Below, in pieces: positions 13,101 through 23,531 of a DNA stretch of 64,000 bases. The notes beneath the pieces were generated by a model. That model worked only from the letters and a program-made list of their open reading frames with translations, ran no database searches and was not told the origin of the DNA. Position 1 is the first letter of the stretch; the number at the start of each line of letters is the position of its first letter. Made by a program: the position numbers and the translations under genes. Location: contig JAPEUQ010000017.1 in assembly GCA_027946365.1 (NCBI GenBank), forward strand, positions 620,001 to 684,000. Reading direction: 5' to 3'. This DNA comes from Kalmusia sp. IMI 367209. Lineage: Eukaryota > Ascomycota > Dothideomycetes > Pleosporales > Didymosphaeriaceae.

Positions 13101-16100
13101 CCTTAGGCATCCCCAGAAGTTCACCCATGTTCGGGGGATCTAGACCAAAGTAATTTGACCATGGAACATCGATTCGCTCCGCCTTCTGAACAACGTCCCT
13201 CGGGCAAGTCGGGAACTGTCGGAGGGGGGTCATGGTAGGCCACATACGCTTCTCGGCCATTTTACATAGGTCAAGCGAAAGCTTAGCCACTTGAGACCAG
13301 CCTTTCTTTAAGCAAATCTCGAAAATGGCACGCAGGATACGTCCGGCTGACTGGGTCACGTACACCAGGTCAGCCATAAGCGCCAGGCCATCCAGCTTCA
13401 GACGAGAGATATAAGCTTGCAGAAGAACGTTTATCTTCGCTTGGGGCTCTTCGACACCCTCTTTGACCGGAATAGGAACCCTACCCAGCAATTTTGCCAG
13501 CTCTAGCTTCTCATCTTGTCGAACTGGGATGTACTTAAATTCTTCGCTGAGGGCAAAAATGCGGAATAGCTCGATCGCGCTGATCCCAGGCTGAATGTGC
13601 AGGTTATAAGTTGCCATGGAGTTGTGGCTGATGTAGTAATGAGAAGCAATTCTACCCAGCTCTGTTGGCTGGAGAGCGCCGGATTTCCTGTCGTATTTGA
13701 TAAGGTTGCCTTTCTCCAGAACATGTGCGGCTGCGTGTACAAGATCTACCCTGCGCTGCTCCAGTACAGTATCATGCTCGTACTCTGGACCAACGCGATA
13801 GAGGCCCGGTGACCGTAGCATTCGAACGAAGAGATAAGTATAACCGAGCCAGTCAACACCCTCGTCGCGAGTCCGCACGTTGCCCAACACGATCTCCGCA
13901 TTAAGATTATCTGCAAGTTTGCTGATGAACTGCGATTCAATCGGTAATTGCTGGTTCAAGAGCGAAAGATAATACTGTATCTCGGCTTGAGTTGTGATGA
14001 TGATACCTTCACCATAAGTATCGAATTGAGGACGACCGGCACGACCGAGCATCTGCAACACGTCCTGGGGGCTAAGCTCTACCCAGCTGCCCTTTTCTGG
14101 TGAATAAACTTGTGTGCCCTTGATGATGACGGTGTGAGCTGGGAGGTTGACACCCCAAGCGAGTGTTGCTGTGCAAACAAGAACTTGAATAGCTCCATCG
14201 GAGAAGAGGTCTTCTACCGTCGTCCTGTCTTCGCGCGACATACCAGCATGATGTATTCCAAATCCATAAGGTAGTAGATCTTTCAGATCAGCATTCGTTA
14301 CGGACTCGGATTCTGATCGAAGGATTTCCCTCGTCGCATTGTCAGATCGAAGGATTTGTCCGATGGTTTCTAATTCTAGGGCTTTATCGCGGATATATTT
14401 GCCTGTTTTTGCCGTCTCCTTCCGAGAATGTACGAAAATTAACATTTGATTTCGGTGTTCGCCGACCTGCTCTAGGACTTTGGTGTAACAGACGTCATTC
14501 ATAGTCTTCAGCTGTTTGATCGCCTTCTTATCTGTGACTCCAATGAATTCCTGCTTCAAAGGACACGGTCGGAATGTGGCGTCGAAATGGAAAAGACCTT
14601 TGTCCGGATCCACACGCAGGAAGCTGGCTACATCCTTGTAATTCGGCAACGTAGCACTTAGACCAACCAGCCGCACAGGATCACCAGTCTGCTCAGTTCG
14701 ACGTATGGTTCTGCTGACGATGCTCTCAACGACCGGACCACGATCATCATGCAGAAGATGAATTTCATCAATACATATCAGGCGAACCAGATTAATGTAG
14801 CTTGTGTCTGTGGCTTTGCGGGTGATGACATCATATTTTTCAGGTGTGGTCACAATAACCTGGGTTTCGGCAATCTGCTGCTTCGTGAGTTGGCGATCAC
14901 CAGTCAGTTCCGCGACACGGATGCCATAGGGTTCTAGACGCTTGCCAAAGTTGCCAACTTGTTCTTGGGACCAGGGCCTTGAGTGGAGCGATGAAGATGA
15001 TTTTAAAGTCGTCAAGCGCAATCTCGCCTGTGCGAGGGTCGCGGTGCTTTCCAATTTCGCGAAGCATTGCCAACATGGCCACATTAGTTTTACCAGATCC
15101 AGTAGGAGCACAAATGAGCATGTTGCCATCATCCTCGAATGCGGACGGATAGCATTTCGTCTGTATGCGATTTAGAGACTTGGAACTTCCAAAACCAACA
15201 CGCGCCCAGTCCGGTAGATCCGACGTTGGCTTGAGCTGGGGTTCATTCGGGTCGCGTTTTGCCTTGGGTGCTGGTACATGTATCTCTTCGTATCCCTTAA
15301 ATTGACGCCGCGTTGATCCTTGGGGTAGTTTGACGCTCGGGTTCGTCATGAGGTGGTTGCCTTGGTCGAAAATAATATTGTCTAGGTTGACTAAGCGGCC
15401 TGAGGGTTGCAATCCGCCAACAACACCCTCAGGTCTTACGGCATCAGCCATATCGACGTCGTTTGATGCATCTGGAACGTTGATATCTCTCAGGTCGAAC
15501 TTCATCTTCTTCGGACCGGTTGCATCATCTTTCTTGCCAGTTTCGCGAGCGCGTAGCTCCCAGGAGAATTTGTTGCTGGCCTGCAGCCCTCATTTCTCGC
15601 TCGACATCCGCTCGCTCATTGTTATCCTCGGCGGCGCGGCGCCACCGTGTAACCCAGACTACTCTGTCCCGATTGAGCACAAGTTTTGAGACGAGTTCGT
15701 GATGTTCGTAATCAAAGAGCTCCATCAGGTCGTTTTCGATTTCGCGCAAAGCTTTCTCTTCACCGTCCTCGGATGTTCCAGAAAGTATACTGAGGGCATC
15801 CTGGGTCTTTTCCTGCTGTGTATGCGCATCCTCATAGACTTGGCCAATCTGGCGCTGTAGCCAGTAAGCATCAATTTCGTGTGCCGGTATTATCCGCTCC
15901 CCATCATCTTTGCCATCTATTACAGCTGCGTCACCCTGGATGACTATCTCTTCTTCGCCAGCAAGAGCACCATCGGCTTCTCGGTCCTCAGCGCCTATCT
16001 CTTCCACAGGTTTCTCTTCATCATCTTCCTCGTCGCTGGTGTCTCCTTCGCGCACCTCGAAGGTTTGTGCACCATCTTCATCGTCTTCATCCTCATCGAA

Positions 16101-16859
16101 CACCACTGCAACACCCTGGGTCTCGTCATTGTCGGGCCCGTCGCCTCCAGCACCGTCTTCGCCCATTTCTTCATCTTCATCCTGCGCATCATAATCCGTG
16201 ATCTTTTTACCAAGGTTGACCAGTTCATTGAACTCTTTTGGCCCCATAGAAGACCCTAACAGATCATCTACCTCCTTCTTCTTGTCAAAGTCTTTCAAGT
16301 TCTCATCCTTTAGAAATTCGAGGACTGCGTCGGCCGCACTTCGAGTGAAATGCATTGGAACATCTCCAAGGTGCTTGCTCACGATGGTCGTAATTAGTTC
16401 GAAGGTTGCACGCGTTCCCTGGGTTCGCGGTTTATACCGAAGGTCTTCGATATCGAGATTCTGCTCAGCTACGTTCGCAGCGCCAAAGCCGCCTGTGCCA
16501 TCTCGTTTCCGCTTGCGCTGTTCCCGCTCTAGAACGTCGCCGCCTTCTGTTATGCTCCCTCGCTCGACCTCAAAGTTGCCCTTTGGCTTCTTCTTCTGCG
16601 TAGGCGCGTTATCTCGTGCTGTCCGCACTCCCATATCTCGAATACTGATTTGGCCTGCTAATGACTCGGGGTCGCCAGTAGCTTCGTCTCCGCGGCGGCT
16701 GGTGAATCTGCGATCCGCCTGCAGAACCAAGTTGGACATGGCCTGGTATTTGTACTGCGAGAGATTGTTCTGCTTCGAATCTGGATTCTGCTTAGCCTCA
16801 TTCCTGTTGGAAGAGCATTTCGCAAACCTACCATCTTTGTTGCCCTTCCGGTCCGCCAT
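10135..16859 (-). CDS. BRR2: Pre-mRNA splicing helicase BRR2 (U5 snRNP), two apparent frameshifts
   Basis: Ski2-like RNA helicase that unwinds U4/U6 during spliceosome activation in the nucleus. The minus-strand span is one intronless frame of about 2240 aa once two single extra bases are discounted (CCC at 15559-15561 and GGG at 14967-14969 on the plus strand). Order: N-terminal region with the family signature SNLVLQADRR and DEATGDPESLAG, a long acidic stretch, then the first helicase cassette (Walker A APTGSGKT, DEIH box, SATLPNY, motif VI QMLGRAGRP), a winged helix and Sec63 unit, then a second cassette with degenerate motifs (GAAAGIGKT, DDLH, VGLSVSLS) and a second Sec63 unit, ending in an acidic tail. 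The degenerate second cassette is usual for fungal Brr2. Neither frameshift can be explained by an intron because no GT...AG pair fits. Since BRR2 is essential and single copy, consensus error is the likelier cause. Confidence 0.93.
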
Positions 16860-18062
16860 GATGGGTGGTGGGTATCGTGTATTATGGCTGTGAAAATATA
16901 GTGGGCGCGGTGCGCAGTGATATTTCGGCTGACGAAGACGTAGTTAAACGCTCCAGTGCAAAGTCGAATGAGCTTGAATAAGGCTTCTTTAGAGTCGAAT
17001 AGATTGGGGACAGCGAATGCGCGCCGCACGAGTCTTGACGTCGGCCGCGTTAAATAATTCGAGGAGCAGTGATGTAGGCCAATCCCTCGCGTACCGAAAT
17101 AAGCGTCGCCGCAATGCGCTGTCGTCTCGTGGGTAAAGGTGAGTCTGCGTGCAGACAGTCGTGAGGGATCGCGCAAGGTGAGCGGCGACACTGTTGAAAT
17201 CTGCGGGCGAGCTCCAAGCTCGGGCCACCGCGATATCACGTGTCGCGTCTGCCTGTTGAACATCTTAACCTCATCCTCAGATGGTCTCTCCATACCCACT
17301 ACGATGCACTCTCACATGCTTGGACGAATATTATCATAGTATACATCATCAGTTTTTCCTTAGTAAAATTCAACGACTTAATTTTGTCCTTCTACCTCCC
17401 CCAATTATAACTTCGCATTGTCACTCTGGTTGTCAACACTGCATTCGGGCCATCGCGTTCACAGAGTTCGTAACATTCTGGTCGCCATCGTATACGACTG
17501 TTTCAACCTCCCACACTTGCTATTTAAACGAGTAACACATATCAGTTCAAACATAGTAGAAGCGGGGTACTTGAAATATGCTTGATTGCCTTGCTTTTCA
17601 GAATTTTAGATTGATATGCTAGTTAGATAAGGTAGAATGAAGCCAGCCGGCAAGACAGATACTCTTCCGCTATTATTTTTCACATCACACTTGCAGGATC
17701 ATTCTTGTGATAATGTACCAGCTTTTTCGCCGTTCTTCTTCCATCATACCTCATGGGCAAATGCGACACGCCTCATCTCACATTGGCCGTTAATAATGCT
17801 AACAATAGCATTTTGAGAGGCATATTCGAATCTGCGCTTTGTTCACTTATTAACACCTTTGCCGATATGTCAACAATGTTTATCTGTCCTCGTGACAAAG
17901 GCATTTTCGTTACATTGTCTTGCACCTGCTTAGAAGACCACCTTATAAGTACTTCTGACGTGCACGGCATGGTACCGGACCAAGTCAACTCTCAAAACAT
18001 TAGTGACACGACTGATTTATATCCTTGAATTGCACATCATTTCACATCATACCTTCACCAGA
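16860..18062. other. Intergenic, divergent promoters of BRR2 and the membrane protein
   Basis: 1.2 kb. An ATG-initiated frame of 91 codons at 17753-18028 was examined; it shows no family resemblance and is not called. It could be 5' UTR of the downstream gene. No RNA gene was recognised. Confidence 0.45.
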
Positions 18063-19139
18063 ATGATGACCAGCCAATCACTTACAGGCGTTCGGGGTGA
18101 TGGTGTCAATACCTTCTGGTTCTCCCCATATGACGGCAAACAATACGACTTACCTCCTCGAACGAGATACGCGTGCTATCCGGTCCCGTCCCTAAACAAG
18201 AACTCAGCCCGAAATAACAGCGACAGTGCAGGTAGCAAGTTCGACGTCCGCGCAACGTACTCTGAGACTCACGTACTCCGCAGAAAGCTGACCCCTTCAG
18301 TTCCGTTGCTGACCCGATCATCATTGGACGAATTGTTCATACGCTCAGCCACCCCTGATGGCGATGATGCCTTGAAAGAACTTCCAGAGAATGGGCGGCG
18401 CAAACAGACTAAGCAAGATGCTGAGACGCAGTGGAAATCTCCCCTGAGCTACATTCTCGCAAAATTCCTCGCTATGTATCATATTCAAGGCGCAAGCGCA
18501 GCGGAGACGGAGACCGTCTTGGATTGTAGTTGTTCAACGCCCTGGCCTTCGACGCTTACAAAGTCAAACCAGCTTTTGCGCGCTTCCTTCATCCTCGGCG
18601 TATTGTTTTTTCCAGTCTGGTTCTTGCTCTCACCACTAGTATGGACGATTCAGACATTGGTTGCATACCTACATATATCCACATGCACAGCCATAGCTTT
18701 CGTTCTACTATCGATGAACATATTCGTGGCTTGTACTCGGTACGTTCCTCTACTCTTCTCAATAGCTAACAGCTCTCAGCAAATTGCCACGGACATCGAT
18801 TCCACAGTCGTGTGCCTTCTATTGGACATCTTGTACCATGGCTTCAACTTTGTTGTAGGCGCTTCTATATGCCTCTACCATAGGTCACTATCCCTGGTCG
18901 ATGTCATATACTATCATATTCTCTTCAACTTTACTTATGCGACATTTCCCGCACTTCTACAATTGCACGATGCTCATTTTCAAGTCGCTCTAGGTGCTAG
19001 ACGCTTTCTGAGCTCTAAACAGCTTTGGCTTCTTATTGTGCTTTTGATTTTGACGGCTAACTGGGTTATAGAGTGCCACGTCGAGGCAGTTATTGTGATC
19101 ACCTCAAGGAGAACGCCAGTGGGGCATCCTGCTGCGTAG
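18063..19139 (+). CDS. Predicted multi-pass membrane protein, unknown function
   Basis: Uninterrupted frame of 358 aa from ATG 18063 (ATG 18066 is equally possible). I do not recognise the family. The N-terminal half is hydrophilic, with serine- and arginine-rich segments. From about residue 180 the protein has several hydrophobic helices, beginning near LLRASFILGVLFFPVWFLL and ending near LLIVLLILTANWVI, followed by a short basic tail. The helices suggest an integral membrane protein with a cytosolic N-terminal domain. A GTACGT...CTCAG pair near 18739-18778 encloses only about 40 nt, and removing it would destroy the downstream hydrophobic frame, so it was not used. The codon pattern and long open frame support a real gene, but no homologue can be named. 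Confidence 0.6.
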   Translation: MMTSQSLTGVRGDGVNTFWFSPYDGKQYDLPPRTRYACYPVPSLNKNSARNNSDSAGSKFDVRATYSETHVLRRKLTPSVPLLTRSSLDELFIRSATPDGDDALKELPENGRRKQTKQDAETQWKSPLSYILAKFLAMYHIQGASAAETETVLDCSCSTPWPSTLTKSNQLLRASFILGVLFFPVWFLLSPLVWTIQTLVAYLHISTCTAIAFVLLSMNIFVACTRYVPLLFSIANSSQQIATDIDSTVVCLLLDILYHGFNFVVGASICLYHRSLSLVDVIYYHILFNFTYATFPALLQLHDAHFQVALGARRFLSSKQLWLLIVLLILTANWVIECHVEAVIVITSRRTPVGHPAA

Positions 19140-19745
19140 ATCAGCATCTTCTGAGAGGTAAGATTGTTGTCATCATTAACTGTTTGCATGCACGTTGATT
19201 TTATTTCAATAGGGCAATCCAATAGCATTCTTTCGTACCTTTAACGCTTCATCAGTACAAGCATAACACAATCACAATGGAACATTTCTTTGCAAATACA
19301 CAATGCCTTTAGGAGCAAAACCCATCGCTCCTGGTTAATTTATCTTAGGCAAAATGACTTTACAACACCCGTAAAAAGGAAAAAATACAAAGAGCTGTAA
19401 CATGTGGTTATCCCCTAGAAATCTTACGTAAAGCGACTTTAAGAGCAGGATGTATCTCTCACTCGCACAGCTCCAGCGTCCTATTACTCAATACCAGTAG
19501 TAAAATTTACGTCGGTCGAGTGACTGGCCAGAGCTTTGGCGATCGCGGGGCGTCATTCATACCTCTTCTTGCCCCGCCTACGTCATTACCTTCCAAATTC
19601 CCATGCACAAAATGATATACGATAACAATCCCATCGCCCGCACACACTATTAAATCAACTTACAATCTAACTCATACATCACGAAAAATTGCTCTCTGTA
19701 CAACCAATCATCCCAATTCCATACAATACCGAACCTACAGTCAAT
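19140..19745. other. Intergenic
   Basis: About 600 bp of AT-leaning sequence, becoming CA-rich toward the next start codon as in a fungal 5' UTR. Nothing else seen. Confidence 0.45.
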
Positions 19746-20361
19746 ATGTCCGGCCTCTCACCAACTGGACCCTCCCAACCAACCCTCTCCCAAGCATATA
19801 CCACCCCTGGCAACCCCGCGACCCAAGACCCAGCCGAAAAAGCTCAAGCGCACGCGAATGCACAAGATCACTCAGAACAGGTCGACAAGCGCATTCCCAA
19901 CGAGCAAGTCGCGCCCGGCACAGACGGCCAGCCCAAAGCACCCTTTGGCGGCATCCACGGCGCGCCAGCGGGAGAAGAGCGCAAGGGCCTCACACAGGAA
20001 GATGTAGGCAGACACAGAGAGCTGGATGGAGAGCAGATGGCGGCGCCAGGAGAGGGAAGCGTGGCACAGGCAGTTAGTGGGAACGACAGGTTTGGAGCTG
20101 GGGGTTGGGGAAGCGAGCAGGATTTTGTGGCGGATTTGGATAGGTGAGTTCAAGCTGGTGCACAGGGGATATAACACTGCGACGAATGCTAATTGATGGG
20201 GATGTAGAAAGAAAGCAGAGCAGCAGGCGGCGAGGGAGCAGATCCAGGGACAGAGGCAAGAGGGTGCTGAGGTTGGAGGTGCACTTGGACAGACAGGCGG
20301 TCCGGCGAATCCGGTAGACAATGAGAGGTTGGGCGGAAACTATCCAAATAGTGGTGTGTAG
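19746..20361 (+). CDS. Small hydrophilic, disordered protein
   Basis: Two-exon model, 19746-20143 and 20208-20361, with a 64-nt GTGAGT...TGTAG intron, giving 183 aa. The protein is rich in Gly, Gln, Ala, Pro and charged residues. It has no hydrophobic segment and looks intrinsically disordered. The second exon supplies a Gln/Glu/Arg-rich stretch and ends in a Gly-Asn-Pro-rich tail. Composition recalls hydrophilin or LEA-like stress proteins, but there is no diagnostic motif, so this is only a guess. Correct frame joining and a strong donor support the model. Confidence 0.65.
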
Positions 20362-20717
20362 GACTGAGGACAGACGAAGCTTCCAAAGCGCAAAGTCTTA
20401 TTTGAATAGCGGATCGGACATGGACCGACGATATATGAACCAATGGCTGAGAGCTATTGGATCACGGCCTTTAGTAGTATTTGTATGAATACCATATAAG
20501 TGTAGATTATCAAATGGCTTTTTGACTGAGCATTTTCCTATCGGCAAGGTGAGAAAAGCAGAATCAATACCTCATCGGTGTCCTGATAGACTCGTAAGAC
20601 AGACGATATCTCAGCTTACTCAGAGAAACTGTGTTTTTCCCATGCTCGTGCCCATGACTCCAAAATTGCAATCCTTCATAACGCCTTCGCTATGCTAAAG
20701 TAGATATCATAGTCGAG
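20362..20717. other. Convergent intergenic
   Basis: 356 bp between the stop codons of convergent genes. It presumably holds both 3' UTRs; no further element seen. Confidence 0.45.
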
Positions 20718-21526
20718 CTATTGTGTCTCCATAGCTATGTCCTCGGACTGTTCTCGCGACTCCATCACGTCTTCTGTATGCTCTGACATATCGTGATTCT
20801 CGCGCATCGACTCCGCTTCTTTGGCTGCTCTCTCCCGGACTTTTCGACACCACTCTTCGATGGACTCCTCCGGTCCTCCCTCGATCTTAATAGAGCGGAT
20901 TTCCGACGACTTCCCTAGAAGAGTGCCCTGATATCGCGCGTCGACGCCAGTCTTGCTGTGCTTCTTCATGAGCGCTAAAGCACGCGGTCAGCCTTTGTAC
21001 CTCAGTCCACCGACGGGGGCGTAAACATACAGCTCAGGTAGTCCTCCATCTCTACAGCGTCTGCCTGCTCGATTGCGGTGCGTTCTGTTTTTAGGACGCC
21101 CGCTATCCTCATAATCTCCTTATTCTCCTTTCCCTTCACCCAGTCGACGAAGGCCGTGACATCCGCCGTATCTTCTGCATCCCTCCTCTTCTCTTCCTTT
21201 GCACGTGCGCCAGACTCCTCATCGTACTCCTCTAGCGGTTTACGCAAGATCTCTTTCCACAGCTCCTCCGCAGCAGTTAACGTCGGAACGAGTAAGCTAC
21301 AATCCTGCATGGCCATGCGCACATCGCTAACGTCGGGTTCGAGATCATTATGGTTGGAGTAGGCATTGTAAGCCGTGCGTGACGCAAGGAGAGTGAGATA
21401 GCGCGCTGCGAGATCGACGAGTGTGTCAACAACGGTCGGTTTCGCGCCGTTGAAGCCCGCGGCGCGCAGGATGTCGATTACGGCAGGCCGCAGGAGGGAG
21501 TGGAAGACGTCGTTGGTGGTTGACAT
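20718..21526 (-). CDS. TAF3: TFIID subunit TAF3-like, histone-fold protein
   Basis: Two exons, 21526-21031 and 20974-20718, with a 56-nt intron (GTATGT...CTTTAG), giving 250 aa. Residues about 5-85 form a histone-fold domain of the bromodomain-associated (Bromo_TP) type, beginning FHSLLRPAVIDILRAAGF and including a VVDTLVDLAARYL helix. TAF3 and TAF8 both carry this fold and pair with TAF10 in TFIID. The region after the fold, DYLSSLMKKHSKTG followed by RYQGTLLGK and KIEGG, fits my memory of short fungal TAF3-like proteins and lacks a TAF8-type proline-rich domain. No PHD finger is present, as is usual in fungi. It acts in the nucleus in RNA polymerase II preinitiation complex assembly. It is divergently transcribed from TAF7, another subunit of the same complex. 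TAF8 is the main alternative. Confidence 0.75.
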
Positions 21527-21836
21527 GCTAGCGCATAAGGTAGCCGGGTTGTATGTTGATGCCCCGTGGATATCGTGAATTATCAAGGGAACAGGCGGCG
21601 CATGGTGCGGGGCAAGCACTGTTTGGCAGAGGCGTGAATGTCAAGGTCACGACTGCGGGCGCAGGAAGGAGCTTGGTCTTCACTTTCCGTGGCGCTCGTG
21701 TTCTGCCAAGGCCTCCGCACACGCACGCACCTCAACAACTGCTGCAGCTTCACCTTCACTCCAGCACGCAAATGCAACGCGCCCGGATACCCACCGCTCG
21801 ACCGTTACTATTACGCGCCTCGATGACAGACTCATC
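21527..21836. promoter_or_regulatory. Shared divergent promoter of TAF3-like and TAF7
   Basis: Only 310 bp separate the two start codons, so both TFIID subunits must be transcribed from this stretch or from inside each other's 5' ends. It is GC-rich and has no evident TATA box. Confidence 0.6.
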
Positions 21837-23531
21837 ATGAAGCTGAAGCTTAAGAATACAAATGCCGCCGCCGCGGGCGCGCCTGCGTCGGCACCCACGA
21901 ATGGAGCTTCTCAACCTTCAGCTGTAGCTGGAACCAGCTCCGCGCCGAAGCTTGCTCTCAAGTTCAAACCAGTCGCTCTATCGGCCGGCGAACCCGCTGC
22001 AGGCCCCGCCGGAGACGCGCCCAAGCCGAAGCGCAAGTATACAAAGAAGGCCAAGGTAGACGACAGCGGGCAGCCACTTCCTGCAACAAAGCCGGGTCCC
22101 AAACCCAAGAAGCGGCCACTAGAAGACGTAGAGGAGAGTGCGCCCGCGAAGCGCAAGGTGAAACCCACCATGAAGAGCTTGTCGAATGCGTACATTGGAG
22201 ACAGCGATGACGACGATGAAGGAGCCACCGTACCCGTGATTTCGGCCATACAACGAGCAAAAGTTGTGAGACAGAATTCCATCAAGATCTCCTTGAAGAA
22301 GAATGATGCCGGGTCAACACGACCGGCCACGGCCATTCTGAAGGTCAAAGGCGCAGGGAGGCCGCCGCCCAGACCACCAGGTGTAGGATACGATAGCGAG
22401 GCAGAAGAGGCAGAAGAGGACCCGGCTATTGAGAGCCAGTTCGTGCTACGGATGGCACCTGGCCTCGACAACGATCTGCTTCGAAAGTCCATCGACGAGA
22501 AGACCATTGGCAAGAGTCAGAGTACCGGAGGCCCGGGAGTACAATTCCGCTTCTTTGATCGAGAAGGGCGCAAGGCGATGATCACAATTCAGGGTCGCAT
22601 GTACGCCGCGACTATGGTCGAGCTACCCTGTGTGATTGAGTCACTAAAGAGCTGGAACAAAAAAGACTGGGTGAAGACTGCAGATGTGTGTCAGATGCTG
22701 CTGGTTCTTGGTCGCGTCAATAGCGAGGAGGAGGCTAAGAAGTTCACCCGTCCGCGCGAAATCGAACCCGACTCCCACAGATATCCCCATGGTCTGACCC
22801 CACCAATGCGCTACGTGCGCAAGCGTCGCTTCCGACCGCGCAAATCATATCTCGATGTCGAACGCATCGAGACCGCCACGGAGGAATTATTGCAAGCAGA
22901 TGAGAACGCCGATGACACCAAGTATGATTTAATAGACAGTGACGCAGAATCATCCTCCGGGGAGGGGTCAGAGGATGAAGACGCCCAAGGGGAAGACGAG
23001 GAGATGATGGAGGTGGACTATATAGAGACACCGGTAGCTGAACAAGTTGACGTGGACGATCTGATGGAAATGTTCGATCAAGAACATGACAATCAAGTTG
23101 AAGTCGAGGCAAGTGGCAATGTGGATGACTTGTTTGGCGACGGCGCGGAGATCGAAGTTGAGACTCCCGTTACGGGCGGTGCCCACGAGGTCGCCATGCA
23201 CGCGCTCACCCAGCACGGAAACATCGTCTTGGAGCCCGACAGTGCAGCGTCCACACCAGCAGCTGCCACATCGCCAGACGATGACGACGACGATGATGAT
23301 GGAGACGATGACGACGACGAGGATGACCCAGAGGCTGCTGCGAGACAGCGCGAGATCGAGCAGAAACGCATCGAGATCCGCGAGTTAGACGGCATGATTG
23401 AGGAGTACAAAGCTAGGCTGGCCAATACGCCGAATGTTCTATACAAGAAGAGGTTGCAGGTCCAAATTGACCAGCTTGTCAAAGACAAGCAGGTCAAGAT
23501 GTCGGGGATTGGTGAGACTGATGAGGATTGA
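21837..23531 (+). CDS. TAF7: TFIID subunit TAF7
   Basis: Single-exon gene for 564 aa. TAF7 is a TFIID subunit that contacts TAF1 and modulates its activity during transcription initiation. The N-terminal 190 residues are Ala/Pro/Lys-rich and likely disordered, with basic clusters such as PKRKYTKK that could serve as a nuclear localisation signal. The conserved TAFII55 domain spans roughly residues 199-300 and contains ESQFVLRMAP, FDREGRKAMITIQGRMYAA, MVELPCVIESLKSWNKKDW and the DVCQMLLVLGRV helix, followed by the GLTPPMRYVRKRRF block. Acidic stretches follow, including an Asp run near 23276-23327, and the C-terminus is a Glu/Arg/Lys-rich helix that is probably coiled coil. Length and domain order agree with fungal TAF7. 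Confidence 0.93.
   Translation: MKLKLKNTNAAAAGAPASAPTNGASQPSAVAGTSSAPKLALKFKPVALSAGEPAAGPAGDAPKPKRKYTKKAKVDDSGQPLPATKPGPKPKKRPLEDVEESAPAKRKVKPTMKSLSNAYIGDSDDDDEGATVPVISAIQRAKVVRQNSIKISLKKNDAGSTRPATAILKVKGAGRPPPRPPGVGYDSEAEEAEEDPAIESQFVLRMAPGLDNDLLRKSIDEKTIGKSQSTGGPGVQFRFFDREGRKAMITIQGRMYAATMVELPCVIESLKSWNKKDWVKTADVCQMLLVLGRVNSEEEAKKFTRPREIEPDSHRYPHGLTPPMRYVRKRRFRPRKSYLDVERIETATEELLQADENADDTKYDLIDSDAESSSGEGSEDEDAQGEDEEMMEVDYIETPVAEQVDVDDLMEMFDQEHDNQVEVEASGNVDDLFGDGAEIEVETPVTGGAHEVAMHALTQHGNIVLEPDSAASTPAAATSPDDDDDDDDGDDDDDEDDPEAAARQREIEQKRIEIRELDGMIEEYKARLANTPNVLYKKRLQVQIDQLVKDKQVKMSGIGETDED

Noticed and set aside
17753..18028. 91-codon plus-strand frame with ATG
   Set aside because: No family resemblance, no signal peptide or membrane helix; more likely 5' region of the next gene.
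18739..18778. Possible 40-nt intron in the membrane protein
   Set aside because: Too short for this genome, and removal shifts the frame away from the clear hydrophobic helices.
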